The notes under the pieces were generated by a model that was not told the origin of the DNA, searched no databases, and saw nothing but the letters and a program-made list of their open reading frames with translations. Shown in pieces: positions 43,222 through 52,448 of a stretch of DNA of 64,000 nt. Every line of letters begins with the position of its first letter. Position 1 is the stretch's first letter. Made by a program: the position numbers and the translations under genes. This DNA comes from CAYSQW01 sp964433135 (GTDB taxonomy: Bacteria; Acidobacteriota; Aminicenantia; Aminicenantales; Aminicenantaceae), in assembly GCA_964433135.1 (NCBI GenBank), contig CAYSQW010000002.1, forward strand, positions 91,558-155,557, in the 5' to 3' direction.

Positions 43222-43547
43222 CCCGTGGTTTCCTTTTTAAGATCGGGAACCGCTCCCCAAAGCGATCGGTTTATTTCCTGGATGGCGGCCAGTTTATCCA
43301 TGCCCAAAGGCGTGAGCCGATAGTAGATCCGAGGACGGCCTCCCTTTCGGGTCTTAACCTCGGCTTGAAACGAAGAGACATACCCGTTTTTTTTAAGTCG
43401 TCCCAGCGGCGCGTAAACCGCTCCCGCCATCCATTTGACGCCGGTTTCGTTCTCGATCCGGCGTCGGATGGATAAACCGTAGGCATTTTCCCCAAGCTTC
43501 CAGATGGACAGCAGCAGAATCTCCTCGATCCGGGATAGAAAGATCAT
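43218..43547 (-). CDS. PadR-family transcriptional regulator
   Basis: The 109-aa cytoplasmic DNA-binding protein is a minimal PadR: winged helix with LSRIEEILLLSIWKLGENAYG, GAVYAPLGRLKKNGYV, and the wing sequence RKGGRPRIYYRLTPLG. PadR proteins usually repress their own operon and respond to small molecules or membrane stress. ATG 43547 is chosen because AGGAGG lies 6 nt upstream; the in-frame GTG at 43553 falls within that spacer. It is coupled to the FtsX-type permease downstream. A perfect inverted repeat 27 nt upstream is the likely operator. Confidence 0.88.
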   Translation of the reverse strand: MIFLSRIEEILLLSIWKLGENAYGLSIRRRIENETGVKWMAGAVYAPLGRLKKNGYVSSFQAEVKTRKGGRPRIYYRLTPLGMDKLAAIQEINRSLWGAVPDLKKETTG

Positions 43548-43573
43548 CCGCACCCTCCTGATAATTATGTGTT

Positions 43574-43606
43574 GTATACTATTCGTTTCTTAGTATACGT
43601 ATTATA
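43574..43606 (-). promoter_or_regulatory. Probable PadR operator overlapping the padR promoter
   Basis: GTATACTA (43574-43581) and TAGTATAC (43591-43598) form a perfect 8-bp inverted repeat with a 9-nt spacer. On the minus strand a TATAAT lies at 43606-43601 and TATACT is within the repeat itself, so a protein bound here would block the promoter. The size and dyad symmetry fit a PadR dimer site. Confidence 0.65.
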
Positions 43607-43796
43607 TGACGCCGCAAAACGCAAAAAGGTTTTGAGAAATATAAAATAATTCCGTCGCTTCCATCGCCGGTTCGCAGGGATTTGAATCCAACGGTTGACG
43701 AACTCCATGGATATATAATACTAATGACTTTGGCGATGAGAGACGACGAAGAGGAATTACAGCTCGCCCCAAAGGAAACCGACGGAAGGATGAAAT

Positions 43797-45059
43797 GTGC
43801 TGAAAAATAAAGAAGATATGATCAACTCTCTCACAGATGAAGAAAGCGGGGCATCCACGCCCAAAACCGCCAAATGGATCATATCGCTGCTGCTGGCGCT
43901 GTATTTCATGGCGTTTATCGGCAAGATATTAAAAAACAGCGATGTCTATCAATGGGATTTCAGGGCCCACTATTATGCCGCCGAGATGCACGAAAAAGGG
44001 CTCAACTTCTACGATCGGACTCATTTGTGGAAGATCGCGAAGATTCCCGTCGAGCAGTACTACTGTTATCCTCCGCTTGCGATCTGGTTTTACCGTATCT
44101 TTTCGCTTTTTGATTTTCCAACCGCATACAACATTTTTTTGTTCATGAAATGCATCATGTTGGCCGGTTTGCTGCTCCTGTGGCAAAAAGAATTCCTGCA
44201 AAAGAAGGCGGGGCTCGTCTTCCTCGCGTTTGTCCTGTTCGCATTCAACGGGGCCCTTTTCACGGATTTTTTGGCGGGGAATATATCGCTGGTGGAACAG
44301 TGCGGATTATGGCTGGCGTTCTTTTTCTTTTTACGGAAAAAATATCCGGCCTTCTGCGTGATGATCCTTCTGACCTCCATGCTCAAAGTGGTTCCGCTGT
44401 TCTTTCTCATCCTGCTTCCACTTTCCGGGGCTAAAAAGAAATACGCCTATTTTTTGGGGTCGGCGGCATGTTGGGTATCCATTCAAGCCGCCTCGTATTT
44501 TACGAATCCGATGCTTTTTCAGGGATTTTTGGGCTATTTCCGCGGGATCGCCAACCTCGAGTGGCGGGGGATCACGAATCCCGCCACCTACGTCTTTATA
44601 CATGATGTGCTGAAGGTTTGGGGAGAAGCCAAAGACTTCATGCCGGCTGCGTTTCTTCTGCCCTCCATATTCGCCTTGGTCGCGATCGTGGTGTGCGCCG
44701 TTAGCTGGAAAGCTTATCGGCGTCTGCAGCGGGTTCCTGAAAACCGGAGGAACCTGCTCATGATTTTCCTGGTCTGCATGGTATTCGCCCTGCTTGTACC
44801 CAGGTTCAAGGATTATTCCTATCTGCTGCTGCTGGTTCCGGCCTATTACTGTCTCATGCATCTCAGCTCGGATAAAGGAGGGGTGTTCCTGTTCGTATTG
44901 ATGATCCTCACCATTCCCGGCCACGCGAATCCACCCGGCATGGAAGCAGTCAGCCGGTTCCTTTGGCAGTTTTATCCACTGGCCCTGGCATACCTGACCT
45001 GGATACTGATACTGCGCCGGATCCATGAGGAGTCCGATCGAATCCCCATAAACACATGA
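43797..45059 (+). CDS. GT87-like (DUF2029) membrane glycosyltransferase
   Basis: A 420-aa integral membrane protein with about ten helices. After the first helix (~28-47) comes DFRAHYYAAEMHEKGLNFYD, with the Asp expected to be catalytic in lipid-phosphate-sugar-dependent GT-C enzymes, then YCYPPLAIWFYRIF, both typical of the DUF2029/GT87 family (relatives of mycobacterial PimE). It would add a sugar from a polyprenyl-phosphate donor to a lipid or glycan on the outer face of the inner membrane. The GTG at 43797 has AAGGA 6 nt upstream; an ATG at 43818 is the alternative start. A TATAAT at 43714-43719 may be part of its promoter. The acceptor is unknown. Confidence 0.8.
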   Translation: MLKNKEDMINSLTDEESGASTPKTAKWIISLLLALYFMAFIGKILKNSDVYQWDFRAHYYAAEMHEKGLNFYDRTHLWKIAKIPVEQYYCYPPLAIWFYRIFSLFDFPTAYNIFLFMKCIMLAGLLLLWQKEFLQKKAGLVFLAFVLFAFNGALFTDFLAGNISLVEQCGLWLAFFFFLRKKYPAFCVMILLTSMLKVVPLFFLILLPLSGAKKKYAYFLGSAACWVSIQAASYFTNPMLFQGFLGYFRGIANLEWRGITNPATYVFIHDVLKVWGEAKDFMPAAFLLPSIFALVAIVVCAVSWKAYRRLQRVPENRRNLLMIFLVCMVFALLVPRFKDYSYLLLLVPAYYCLMHLSSDKGGVFLFVLMILTIPGHANPPGMEAVSRFLWQFYPLALAYLTWILILRRIHEESDRIPINT

Positions 45060-45221
45060 AACAGGTGCGGCGGGGGAACGGGGAATCGATTTTTATCCCT
45101 TGAAAAGAGGCTGCACTGTGCATTGCGGTGGATTGCAGGAAGTGTATTTTGGGCAACGAATATCTTTGACGGCGTGTCTATGTATTTAGGGGTGAAGATA
45201 TAAATTTCTTTAGGAGACGGC

Positions 45222-47267
45222 ATGAATCTTAAATCGGGTAGGACGGGATGGGGGGGGCTGATCGTTATCGGGCTGTTTCTTGCGGGCTGCGGTTCGTCCG
45301 GGGATATTGTTGAGGATTCATCCTATTTTACACCGCAAAACCCGCCGCCGGCCGCGTATAAGCTGAAAGCCCGCTGCCGTGTGGAGGAAAAGGCCGTACA
45401 TCTGGACGGAGAGGGAGAGATCCTCTTCACAAACTCCGGGAAGAGGCCGATATCTACGGTCGCGCTGGAGTGGCCTTTCAAAACGGCTGACCTTGAGGTC
45501 TCGATCGGGATGAGGCATGTTCCCCAACGGCAGTCAAAGCCGGTTCATGCCGGCGTCTCCTTTTTCAGTCTTCCCCGGGCTTTCAGGCCGAATGAGAACG
45601 TGAAACTTGCCATTCGTTTCACGCAGAAAACCACGGTATCGGACATCGATGATATCGCCTTCCAGCGCTGGTATCCGAAGCTCTGGTGGGACGGACTGCC
45701 GACGCGGGATGCCTTCAGCGTAGAATTCGAAGCACCCGACGGATACGTGACGGCATCGAGCGGACGTCTGGATCCGAAAACCGGGGCATATGAAAATGCC
45801 GGGGTGACGACCGGTTTCGGCTTGAGGATATTCAAGGACATCCAGATCGAGGAAAGAGAAACCGGAGGCGTTCGGATAAGATCTTTTTATACCGAGGAAG
45901 GCAGAGAATGCGCACTGCTGTGCCTGGAGACCGCGGTCGATGCCGTGGGCTTCTATAAGGATCTACACGGTTTTTTCCCTTTCGAGTCCCTGACCATTGT
46001 TCCAGGGGCCTCTCGTCCCATGGGCGGTTATCCCTTCGCCTCGGCTCTCGTCGTCATCCACGGCCAGCAGGCGTTCAAGCAGCGCCCGGAGCTTTTTTGG
46101 AAGTGGATCACGGCGCATGAGATCGGACATCAGTACTGGGGGGAATACATCATGTCCCGGGATGAACCGGGAGATTACACGGAATCATGGATGATGATCG
46201 GAATGGGAATTTTCGCGGACCGGATGTACACGGAATCCCGGGGGCTGGGGGATGAGAGACACGAGAGTTTTTTTAAACGGTTTCTCGAAGGACTTGAAAA
46301 TTATTACGACACGACGGCCGACGCCCCGGAATCCCTGAAGGCGCTGCAGAGATTCGACCGCAACAACGTCCTGATCCACGGCAAGGGATACAGCATCGTC
46401 AGCGCCCTGCGGAGCGCGCTCGGGGACGACGTTTTCAAACGCGTCTACCTGCGGTGTGTCGATGAATACGGTGGAAAGCGGGTGAGCTACAGGGATTTTC
46501 AGAAGATCGCCGAAGAGGAAAGCGGTGAGAGCCTTTACTGGTTTTTCCATCAGTGGGTGCGGTCGCCCGGATACCTTTCTTATAGGATATCTTCGACGGA
46601 TTGCCGGCCGGTTAACGGTGGATATCGCACGGAAATCACGGTAAAAGCCCAGGGGGAAACCATGGCGATGCCCGTGGATGTGGAAGCCGTATTCAAAGAC
46701 GGCTCCTCGCAGACGGCCCGGGTCGAACGGTGGGCGCGCGACAATAAGCTCGTGTTTCAAAGTCAAGCCGAATTCGATAGGGCCGTCCTGGATCCTCTCG
46801 GAAGGCTGGCCATGCTGGATGCGCCGCTTCCCATACGGCCCAAGGAGATTCCCGACAGGGTCCGGCGACTTGCCTATCTCGGATCATGGGATAAGGGAAT
46901 CGCTTTGTTTGAAATCGCAAAGGAGTCGGACTGCCGCGATTACCGGATATGGTCCAAGCTGGGCATGGTGGTTTTCGAAGGAGGGTATTTCGAGGAGGCG
47001 TTCACGTGCTTTGAAAAAGTCCTGAATGGGGAAGCTCCAGAAAGCAGCCGTTTTATGGCGGCGACCTGGCTGGGCAATGTCCGCGACGCCCAGGGGCGCA
47101 GGAAGGAGGCCGTGGATCTTTATCGTAAGGCGCTTTCCATGGCGCCGGAAGGAGACGGCTGGCGGCACGATCAGTTCGGGATCACTTCATCCCAGGAATG
47201 GATCATCCGGAGGCTTGAAGCCCCTTATGACTGGAGCGGTATCATAAAACGGGTGAAAAACAGCTGA
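45222..47267 (+). CDS. M1-like metallopeptidase lipoprotein with C-terminal TPR region
   Basis: The 681-aa precursor is a lipoprotein (lipobox LAGC, Cys23). A beta N-terminal domain precedes an M1-type catalytic domain with HEIGHQYWGEY near residue 294. The third ligand candidate is the Glu in DYTESW, giving a spacing of 17 instead of the usual 18, and the following WLNEG motif is replaced by TESWM. The exopeptidase region reads MGGYPFASA in place of GAMEN. After a beta sandwich, the last ~120 residues form one or two TPR-like helical pairs (LGMVVFEGGYFEEAFTCFEK). It is anchored in the envelope and may cut or bind peptides. AGGAG lies 5 nt before the ATG. Confidence 0.82.
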   Translation: MNLKSGRTGWGGLIVIGLFLAGCGSSGDIVEDSSYFTPQNPPPAAYKLKARCRVEEKAVHLDGEGEILFTNSGKRPISTVALEWPFKTADLEVSIGMRHVPQRQSKPVHAGVSFFSLPRAFRPNENVKLAIRFTQKTTVSDIDDIAFQRWYPKLWWDGLPTRDAFSVEFEAPDGYVTASSGRLDPKTGAYENAGVTTGFGLRIFKDIQIEERETGGVRIRSFYTEEGRECALLCLETAVDAVGFYKDLHGFFPFESLTIVPGASRPMGGYPFASALVVIHGQQAFKQRPELFWKWITAHEIGHQYWGEYIMSRDEPGDYTESWMMIGMGIFADRMYTESRGLGDERHESFFKRFLEGLENYYDTTADAPESLKALQRFDRNNVLIHGKGYSIVSALRSALGDDVFKRVYLRCVDEYGGKRVSYRDFQKIAEEESGESLYWFFHQWVRSPGYLSYRISSTDCRPVNGGYRTEITVKAQGETMAMPVDVEAVFKDGSSQTARVERWARDNKLVFQSQAEFDRAVLDPLGRLAMLDAPLPIRPKEIPDRVRRLAYLGSWDKGIALFEIAKESDCRDYRIWSKLGMVVFEGGYFEEAFTCFEKVLNGEAPESSRFMAATWLGNVRDAQGRRKEAVDLYRKALSMAPEGDGWRHDQFGITSSQEWIIRRLEAPYDWSGIIKRVKNS

Positions 47268-47387
47268 AAGCGGTTTTAAAAGGATCTGCTCTCTCCGATA
47301 TTTGCATGAAAATAAATGTTTTTCCATGGATATGCGTATTACACAATGAGACGCAAAAAAGAGATGTGGACCGAATAATGGAATGGA

Positions 47388-47467
47388 AAGGATTAACCGA
47401 ATCCTTCATATATCGTTAAAAAAATATAAAATACGAATCGAGACTCACAAGCTAAAAAGGGGGGGGG
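47388..47467 (+). promoter_or_regulatory. Leader of the 47470 gene: inverted repeat, TATAAA and a G9 ribosome site
   Basis: AAGGATT (47388-47394) and AATCCTT (47400-47406) form a 7-bp inverted repeat with a 5-nt loop. A TATAAA at 47425-47430 is a possible -10. Nine G residues (47459-47467) take the place of the Shine-Dalgarno just before the ATG at 47470. The repeat could be an operator or a leader stem. Confidence 0.3.
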
Positions 47468-47469
47468 AG

Positions 47470-48897
47470 ATGAAAAGAACCGCACTTATTGTTTTTTTGG
47501 CGATCCTGTTGTTCGGCGGCCTTTCGGCCGAGCTTCGTATCCGCATCCGTCCTATGAATGAATTCGAAAAGGAAATATCGACCGACGGATCTCATCTCCG
47601 TTTGGGCCGGAACCCGGAGAAGCTTCCCGAGGCCGACGTCTTCGAGGTCATGGAAAAGGTCGAGGAACTCAGCTCTCTTGCCTTGTGGCCGGGCTTTGAA
47701 ATACCTGAAATCCCGGTTCTCATTTATGACGGCCTGAATACCTATCAATTCCATTCCGAATCACGACATGAGGGATTCATTCCCATCCCTGATAAACCGG
47801 AAGCTTTCATGTTCAAGGGGCAACACCCATCCGTGAGAGGGAATTCGGTCGTGAGGCTGGACGATGTCTGGACGGCGACGAGCGTGCTGAGCCGATCTTC
47901 ACGCAGGACCAAAGAAAAGTATTCCATCCGGGATATGGCCGGGATCGTCATACATGAAAAGTTCCATGTATTCCAGCGGCTCCATCACCCCGATTGGAGA
48001 CAAAACGATGGATTGCTGTTGATCTATCCTCCGGAAACCGCGGAGTCTCTTTTCCTGAGAAGGATGGAAAAGGAAGCTTTCAAAAAAGGGGCCGTCGCCG
48101 AGGAAGCCGAAGCCGCCGCGGCCTGGGCGAAGGAAGGTTTGAAACTCAGAGAGAAAAGATTGAGCATGGTGACCGCCCCGTTTGCTTTGTATGAAAAAGA
48201 GTTGCAGCTGACCGAAGGACTTTCAGAGTATATTGAAAAACTCGCCCGGGGTTCGGAACCGCTTAAATCTTCATCCATCACCGACGGCATCGCTCCGGCC
48301 GGAGTGAGGGATCTGGGCTACATCGAAGGAAGATGGATCGCCATGATATTGGATAAGCTGAAACCGGATTGGAAGCTATCGATCGAAAATGAAACATGCG
48401 AATATCTGGAGGATGCTTTGCGCCCTGCCGCAAACGCTTTTGATGCGACCGCGGTATTCAGTGATGAGGAGATGATCGAATTAAGAGAGGCGGCGGAAAA
48501 CGATCTCAAGCAGTGGGAAACGGATAAAAAGCGACGATTCGAGATGTTTTATAGCCGCCCGGGCTACAAGCTGGAAATCGACGGCTCCTTGAATCCGCTG
48601 CGGATCAGGATCTTCGAGCCTCTGGAAATCGAGATCATGGGAGACAAGCAGGTGTTTCACAAAGTCATATTTGCGGCCGGAAACGACAGCGGCCGCCTGT
48701 CGATCCGCAATCATCCCTGTGTTACGGTTTTCGACGAGTCCTACCGGATCGTGAAGATCTTCATCACCGGATTAGAGGAGGAGCCTCACATCGAGGAAGA
48801 GAAAAAGCTGTTCAAGTTGGATTGGGACGGGATTTCGATGGAAATGAAATACTCACAAGCGCGCGTCGATGAAGATCGATTCGTATTTACACTCTGA
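47470..48897 (+). CDS. Exported HExxH protein, putative zinc metallopeptidase of unknown family
   Basis: The 475-aa precursor starts MKRTALIVFLAILLFGGLSA, a signal peptide. Near residue 160 it has IVIHEKFHVFQRLHHPDW, an HExxH zinc motif, and about 90 residues later ELQLTEGLSEYIE, whose Glu could be the third ligand. A coiled, Ala/Glu-rich stretch (EEAEAAAAWAKEGLKLREK) lies between them. The C-terminal ~120 residues look like a beta domain. I do not recognise the family. Starting at 47470 gives a proper signal peptide; an extension to 47383 adds a basic non-conserved tail and is rejected. It sits among other exported peptidases, which supports a proteolytic role. Confidence 0.7.
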   Translation: MKRTALIVFLAILLFGGLSAELRIRIRPMNEFEKEISTDGSHLRLGRNPEKLPEADVFEVMEKVEELSSLALWPGFEIPEIPVLIYDGLNTYQFHSESRHEGFIPIPDKPEAFMFKGQHPSVRGNSVVRLDDVWTATSVLSRSSRRTKEKYSIRDMAGIVIHEKFHVFQRLHHPDWRQNDGLLLIYPPETAESLFLRRMEKEAFKKGAVAEEAEAAAAWAKEGLKLREKRLSMVTAPFALYEKELQLTEGLSEYIEKLARGSEPLKSSSITDGIAPAGVRDLGYIEGRWIAMILDKLKPDWKLSIENETCEYLEDALRPAANAFDATAVFSDEEMIELREAAENDLKQWETDKKRRFEMFYSRPGYKLEIDGSLNPLRIRIFEPLEIEIMGDKQVFHKVIFAAGNDSGRLSIRNHPCVTVFDESYRIVKIFITGLEEEPHIEEEKKLFKLDWDGISMEMKYSQARVDEDRFVFTL

Positions 48898-48973
48898 TCC
48901 GGATTACCAACGCGTAGAGGTCCCGGCCGCGGAAAGGACGCGGTTCCACAGAATAAACGCGAAGAATCGGAGC

Positions 48974-51900
48974 CTAATCTCGCTTGAACGATTTATCCGG
49001 ATAGGGAGGCGGTTCGGGAACATCAACCGGTTCTTTCTCGATATTATCCTTGAGATAGGCGAGTGCGGCGTCCAGCTGCGCGTCCTCTCCCTTGAAGGTC
49101 GCATGCGGCAGGTTGTCGACAACGATATCGGGATCGACGCCGTGTCCTTCGATCAACCAGATCCTTTCCGGTCCGTAGACTCCGGTCTGGGGCGCCCGCG
49201 CCAGGCCCCCGTCCGTCAGCCGGTTGCTGCTGCCGAGCCAGATCTCTCCGCCCCATGTCCGCGTTCCGATGACCTTCCCCAATCCCAGGCGTCGGAAACC
49301 TTCCGCGAAGGCTTCACCGTCGGAAGCCGTGTTTTCGTCGCACAGCACCACCATGTGTCCCCGGAAAGCATAGTGCATGTTCCAGGTGGGTCGGCCCACC
49401 CGGTCCTTCCAATAGAACCAGGCTTTCCGGATCAATTTTTCGAGGATGAAGGCATCGATGTTTCCTCCCCGGTTGTGACGAACGTCGATGATCAGGCCCT
49501 TGCGGTTGAATACCGGGTAGAAATTGCGGTACCATTCCGTGATATTTCCGCCGCCCATGGCGCGGAGGTGAACATATCCGATATCACCCTTTCCTTCTTT
49601 CTCGACTTTAAGCCGCCGGGTGTATTCCCAATCGCTGTAGCGGAGTCCGGATTCATTTTCGATGGGAACGATTACTACACGGTGTTCCGTGGCGTCCTTT
49701 CCCGAACGGATGCCGAGCAGGACCTGCTCTCCGGCCTGATTGCGAAGCAGGGCATTGGGGTGGGGGACCGAGAGCGTGCTGCGTCCGTTGATGCTGAGGA
49801 TGAGGTCGTCTTCCCGGATATCGAGATCCGGATCGGCCAGGGGAGAGAGCTCTTCGGGGTAATCGGGATCGGATCGGTAAATATAATCGATACGGTAACC
49901 TCCCGCTGCATCATCCCGGATCAGCCGGGCTCCCAGGCCGGCTACGCGGACCTGATCTTGTCCCCGTCTGAGATCGCCGCCGCGGACGCTGACGTGCAGC
50001 GCCGAAAGCTCGCCCATCAGCTCACCGATGAGGTCACTCAGCTCCAGCCGCGTCGTGACCCGATCCACAAGAGGGAGATACTTGTCCCGAAGCGCGGTCC
50101 AGTCGAGGCCGTGCATTCCGGGATCCCAGAAATAATCCCTTTCCATGCGCCATGCATCGATAAATATTTGACGGAAATCTTCCCTGACATCCATGGAAAA
50201 AGTGAGGTTTTCGAGATCGACTTTCGCCTTTGCGAGGGCGTTCGCTTTGCTCGGGGCGGCGTCGACGACATAAAAATCGTTCCCCTTGAGGATCATGAGT
50301 TTTTTTCCGTTCAAAGACATGTTGTAGTCCCGGATCCCTTCCATGACGACGGCAGGCTCGATATCATGGTTGGAGATCTTGACGGCTTTGAGCGCGGCCG
50401 GGGCGTTGTATTCGTGCCCGGATTCGACCCAGAAGAGAGCGGTTTCGTTTGACTGAAGATGTGAGTAATTGCCGGGAGCTATGGGAACTTCCCGAATGCG
50501 CCGGCGGATCCCCTCGAGATCGATCTTGACGGCGCCTGCAGCTTTGGATTTGGCGCGTTTGGCTTTTTCAGCGGGCGGAGAAAGCTCGGTGTCGGGTTTG
50601 AACGGCGAAGCCACTCCTTTTTGCAGGGAAAGCGCGTAGATCTTGAAGGGGGCGTTGAAAAACGGTTCGGGTTGACGCGTCCCCCAGGGACTTCCGACCA
50701 CAGAACGCAGGTTGCGGTCGGAAAGAAAATAAAGAAAGCGGCCGTCCGGACTCCAGGCTGGGCTTTTGCTGTTGATCCGGTCCGTGGTCAATGGAACCTG
50801 TTTCCCGGTCTCGAGACTGTAGAGATGGATCTGGACGAAGCTGTTGAAGGCGCGCTGGTTGAAGGCAAGCCAGCGGCTGTCGGGGGACCAGGCGATATCA
50901 TACACCCCCTCCCGGTTGGATGATATTTTTTTTTGATTGTTCCCGTCCGATTCCATGAGCCAGAGATCATTGTTTTTATCCGTAAAGGCGATCCGTTTTC
51001 CGTCGGGGGAGGGAACTCCCCGAAAACGCAGGATGGTGCCGTTATCGGTCAGTTTTTCTTCGGGCCCGACCCCGTCGGCCGCCATTTCAACGAATTCGAA
51101 TTCACCGCTTTCATCCGAGAGGGCCAGCAGTGTTTTTCCGTCGGGCATGAAAACCGTGTCCCGATAGCGTACGCCCTCTTTATGGGAAACCCTTACGAGA
51201 CGCCCTCCTTCGACCGGAGCCGTGAAAACACGGCCGCGAGCGGTCAAAACGATGCTTTCGCCGGTGGGATGAATATTGGCGGAGGTGAGATAGTTCAGGG
51301 GATCGGTGATCCACTTCTCCCGCAGTTGGTCGAAGTCGGAGGCCAATGTGATGGGAACGACGCCTCCATCGTTCTTCTCCAGGTCGATGACATGCAGGTC
51401 GGCGCCCAGCTGGTAAATGATCCTTCCTCGATCGAGAGAAGGGGATTTCACTTCCCATCCGCTGTGGAACGTGTGCTGCTTGAGGTCTTTTCCTTCGGGA
51501 TCCATCGACCAGATGTTCCAGGTACCGTCGCGGTCGCATACATAATACACACGGTTGTCCCACCACATGGGGGCGAAATTTTCTCCGGCGAAATCGGCGG
51601 TCAGGTTGACGGCCTCCGCGTCGCCTTCCGTATATCTCCAGATGTTCCGCGCCGTACCTCCCTGATAGCGCTTGGTGTTGTTGTTGTGGAAGCCAGGGCG
51701 TGCGAAATAGAGCGTTCGAAGCGAACCGTCGTAGGATCCGTCCGATGCCTGACTGAGCGGGAGAAGGGTGGTTTGTCCGGTCTTGATATCGAGGCAAGCC
51801 AGCTGCGGATTGGGCAGGGTGGAGAAGGCCCGGGTGGTGTAGAGCAGACGGCCGTCGGGAGTGAAACCCACGACCGTAGAGGCATCGGCTTCATAGGTCC

Positions 51901-52222
51901 AGCGTGTGGGAACGCCTCCCTCAAGCGGCATGGTGTAGACTTCGGAGGGACCTTCATAGGTGGCGGTGAAGGCCAGGGTTTTCCCGTCCGGGGATACGGC
52001 CGGATGGGATTCTTCACCGGGGTGCGTGGTCAAGCGCCGCGCGACTCCGCCGCCCGCATCCACGGTCCAGAGATCTCCCTCGGCGGAGAACACGATCACA
52101 TCGCCGTGCAGAGCGGGAAAACGATAGTACCCCTTGACCGGTTCGGCGAAGGTGAAAGAGCCCGCCGTGAAGATGGCTGTCAGTATCATGGATAAAAGGG
52201 TGATGCGCATACGATGGATCAT
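48974..52222 (-). CDS. Tricorn-type serine protease
   Basis: The 1082-aa precursor has a signal peptide (MRITLLSMILTAIFTAGSFTFA). It consists of two beta-propeller regions of PD40/WD40-like repeats (VSPDGKTLAFTA, WSPDSRWLAFNQ and similar) to ~residue 640, a mixed C1 region with ELSALHVSVRGGD carrying the candidate His, a PDZ domain (~750-850), and the C-terminal S41-like catalytic domain. The probable nucleophile is the Ser in DENTASDGEAF, and LIEGHGVDPDIVV closes the domain. Tricorn cuts longer peptides into short ones that aminopeptidases finish; M1 and M28 enzymes are encoded nearby. ATG 52222 follows AGGAGG with 6 nt spacing. In archaea the enzyme is cytosolic; the signal peptide here implies export. 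Confidence 0.9.
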   Translation of the reverse strand: MIHRMRITLLSMILTAIFTAGSFTFAEPVKGYYRFPALHGDVIVFSAEGDLWTVDAGGGVARRLTTHPGEESHPAVSPDGKTLAFTATYEGPSEVYTMPLEGGVPTRWTYEADASTVVGFTPDGRLLYTTRAFSTLPNPQLACLDIKTGQTTLLPLSQASDGSYDGSLRTLYFARPGFHNNNTKRYQGGTARNIWRYTEGDAEAVNLTADFAGENFAPMWWDNRVYYVCDRDGTWNIWSMDPEGKDLKQHTFHSGWEVKSPSLDRGRIIYQLGADLHVIDLEKNDGGVVPITLASDFDQLREKWITDPLNYLTSANIHPTGESIVLTARGRVFTAPVEGGRLVRVSHKEGVRYRDTVFMPDGKTLLALSDESGEFEFVEMAADGVGPEEKLTDNGTILRFRGVPSPDGKRIAFTDKNNDLWLMESDGNNQKKISSNREGVYDIAWSPDSRWLAFNQRAFNSFVQIHLYSLETGKQVPLTTDRINSKSPAWSPDGRFLYFLSDRNLRSVVGSPWGTRQPEPFFNAPFKIYALSLQKGVASPFKPDTELSPPAEKAKRAKSKAAGAVKIDLEGIRRRIREVPIAPGNYSHLQSNETALFWVESGHEYNAPAALKAVKISNHDIEPAVVMEGIRDYNMSLNGKKLMILKGNDFYVVDAAPSKANALAKAKVDLENLTFSMDVREDFRQIFIDAWRMERDYFWDPGMHGLDWTALRDKYLPLVDRVTTRLELSDLIGELMGELSALHVSVRGGDLRRGQDQVRVAGLGARLIRDDAAGGYRIDYIYRSDPDYPEELSPLADPDLDIREDDLILSINGRSTLSVPHPNALLRNQAGEQVLLGIRSGKDATEHRVVIVPIENESGLRYSDWEYTRRLKVEKEGKGDIGYVHLRAMGGGNITEWYRNFYPVFNRKGLIIDVRHNRGGNIDAFILEKLIRKAWFYWKDRVGRPTWNMHYAFRGHMVVLCDENTASDGEAFAEGFRRLGLGKVIGTRTWGGEIWLGSSNRLTDGGLARAPQTGVYGPERIWLIEGHGVDPDIVVDNLPHATFKGEDAQLDAALAYLKDNIEKEPVDVPEPPPYPDKSFKRD

Positions 52223-52289
52223 TGCATGCCTCCTGTGGCTATTTTCCCTGGTCTCTCCAGGCCATGCAGCCCGGACAGGCCTCGCTCTG

Positions 52290-52318
52290 CTTATATCACA
52301 GTCGATTTCAATGGTCAA
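52290..52318 (-). promoter_or_regulatory. Predicted sigma70-type promoter of the tricorn gene
   Basis: On the minus strand TTGACC (52318-52313), a 17-nt spacer and TATAAG (52295-52290). A start near 52283 gives a leader of about 60 nt. Confidence 0.5.
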
Positions 52319-52448
52319 AACCGTATGCGGATTTCAAGTGGGGTGGAGGTCCGGAAGCGGAACAGCGGATGACGTGAAGACAACGGCACGGGCTGAAAAC
52401 GCGATCGGATGCAAAGATATCAATCCCGGAGAGGGCTCGGATTCACGG

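Noticed and set aside
48869..50452. Long plus-strand open frame opposite the tricorn gene
   Set aside because: It is antisense to the catalytic half of tricorn, and its translation has no recognisable family features.
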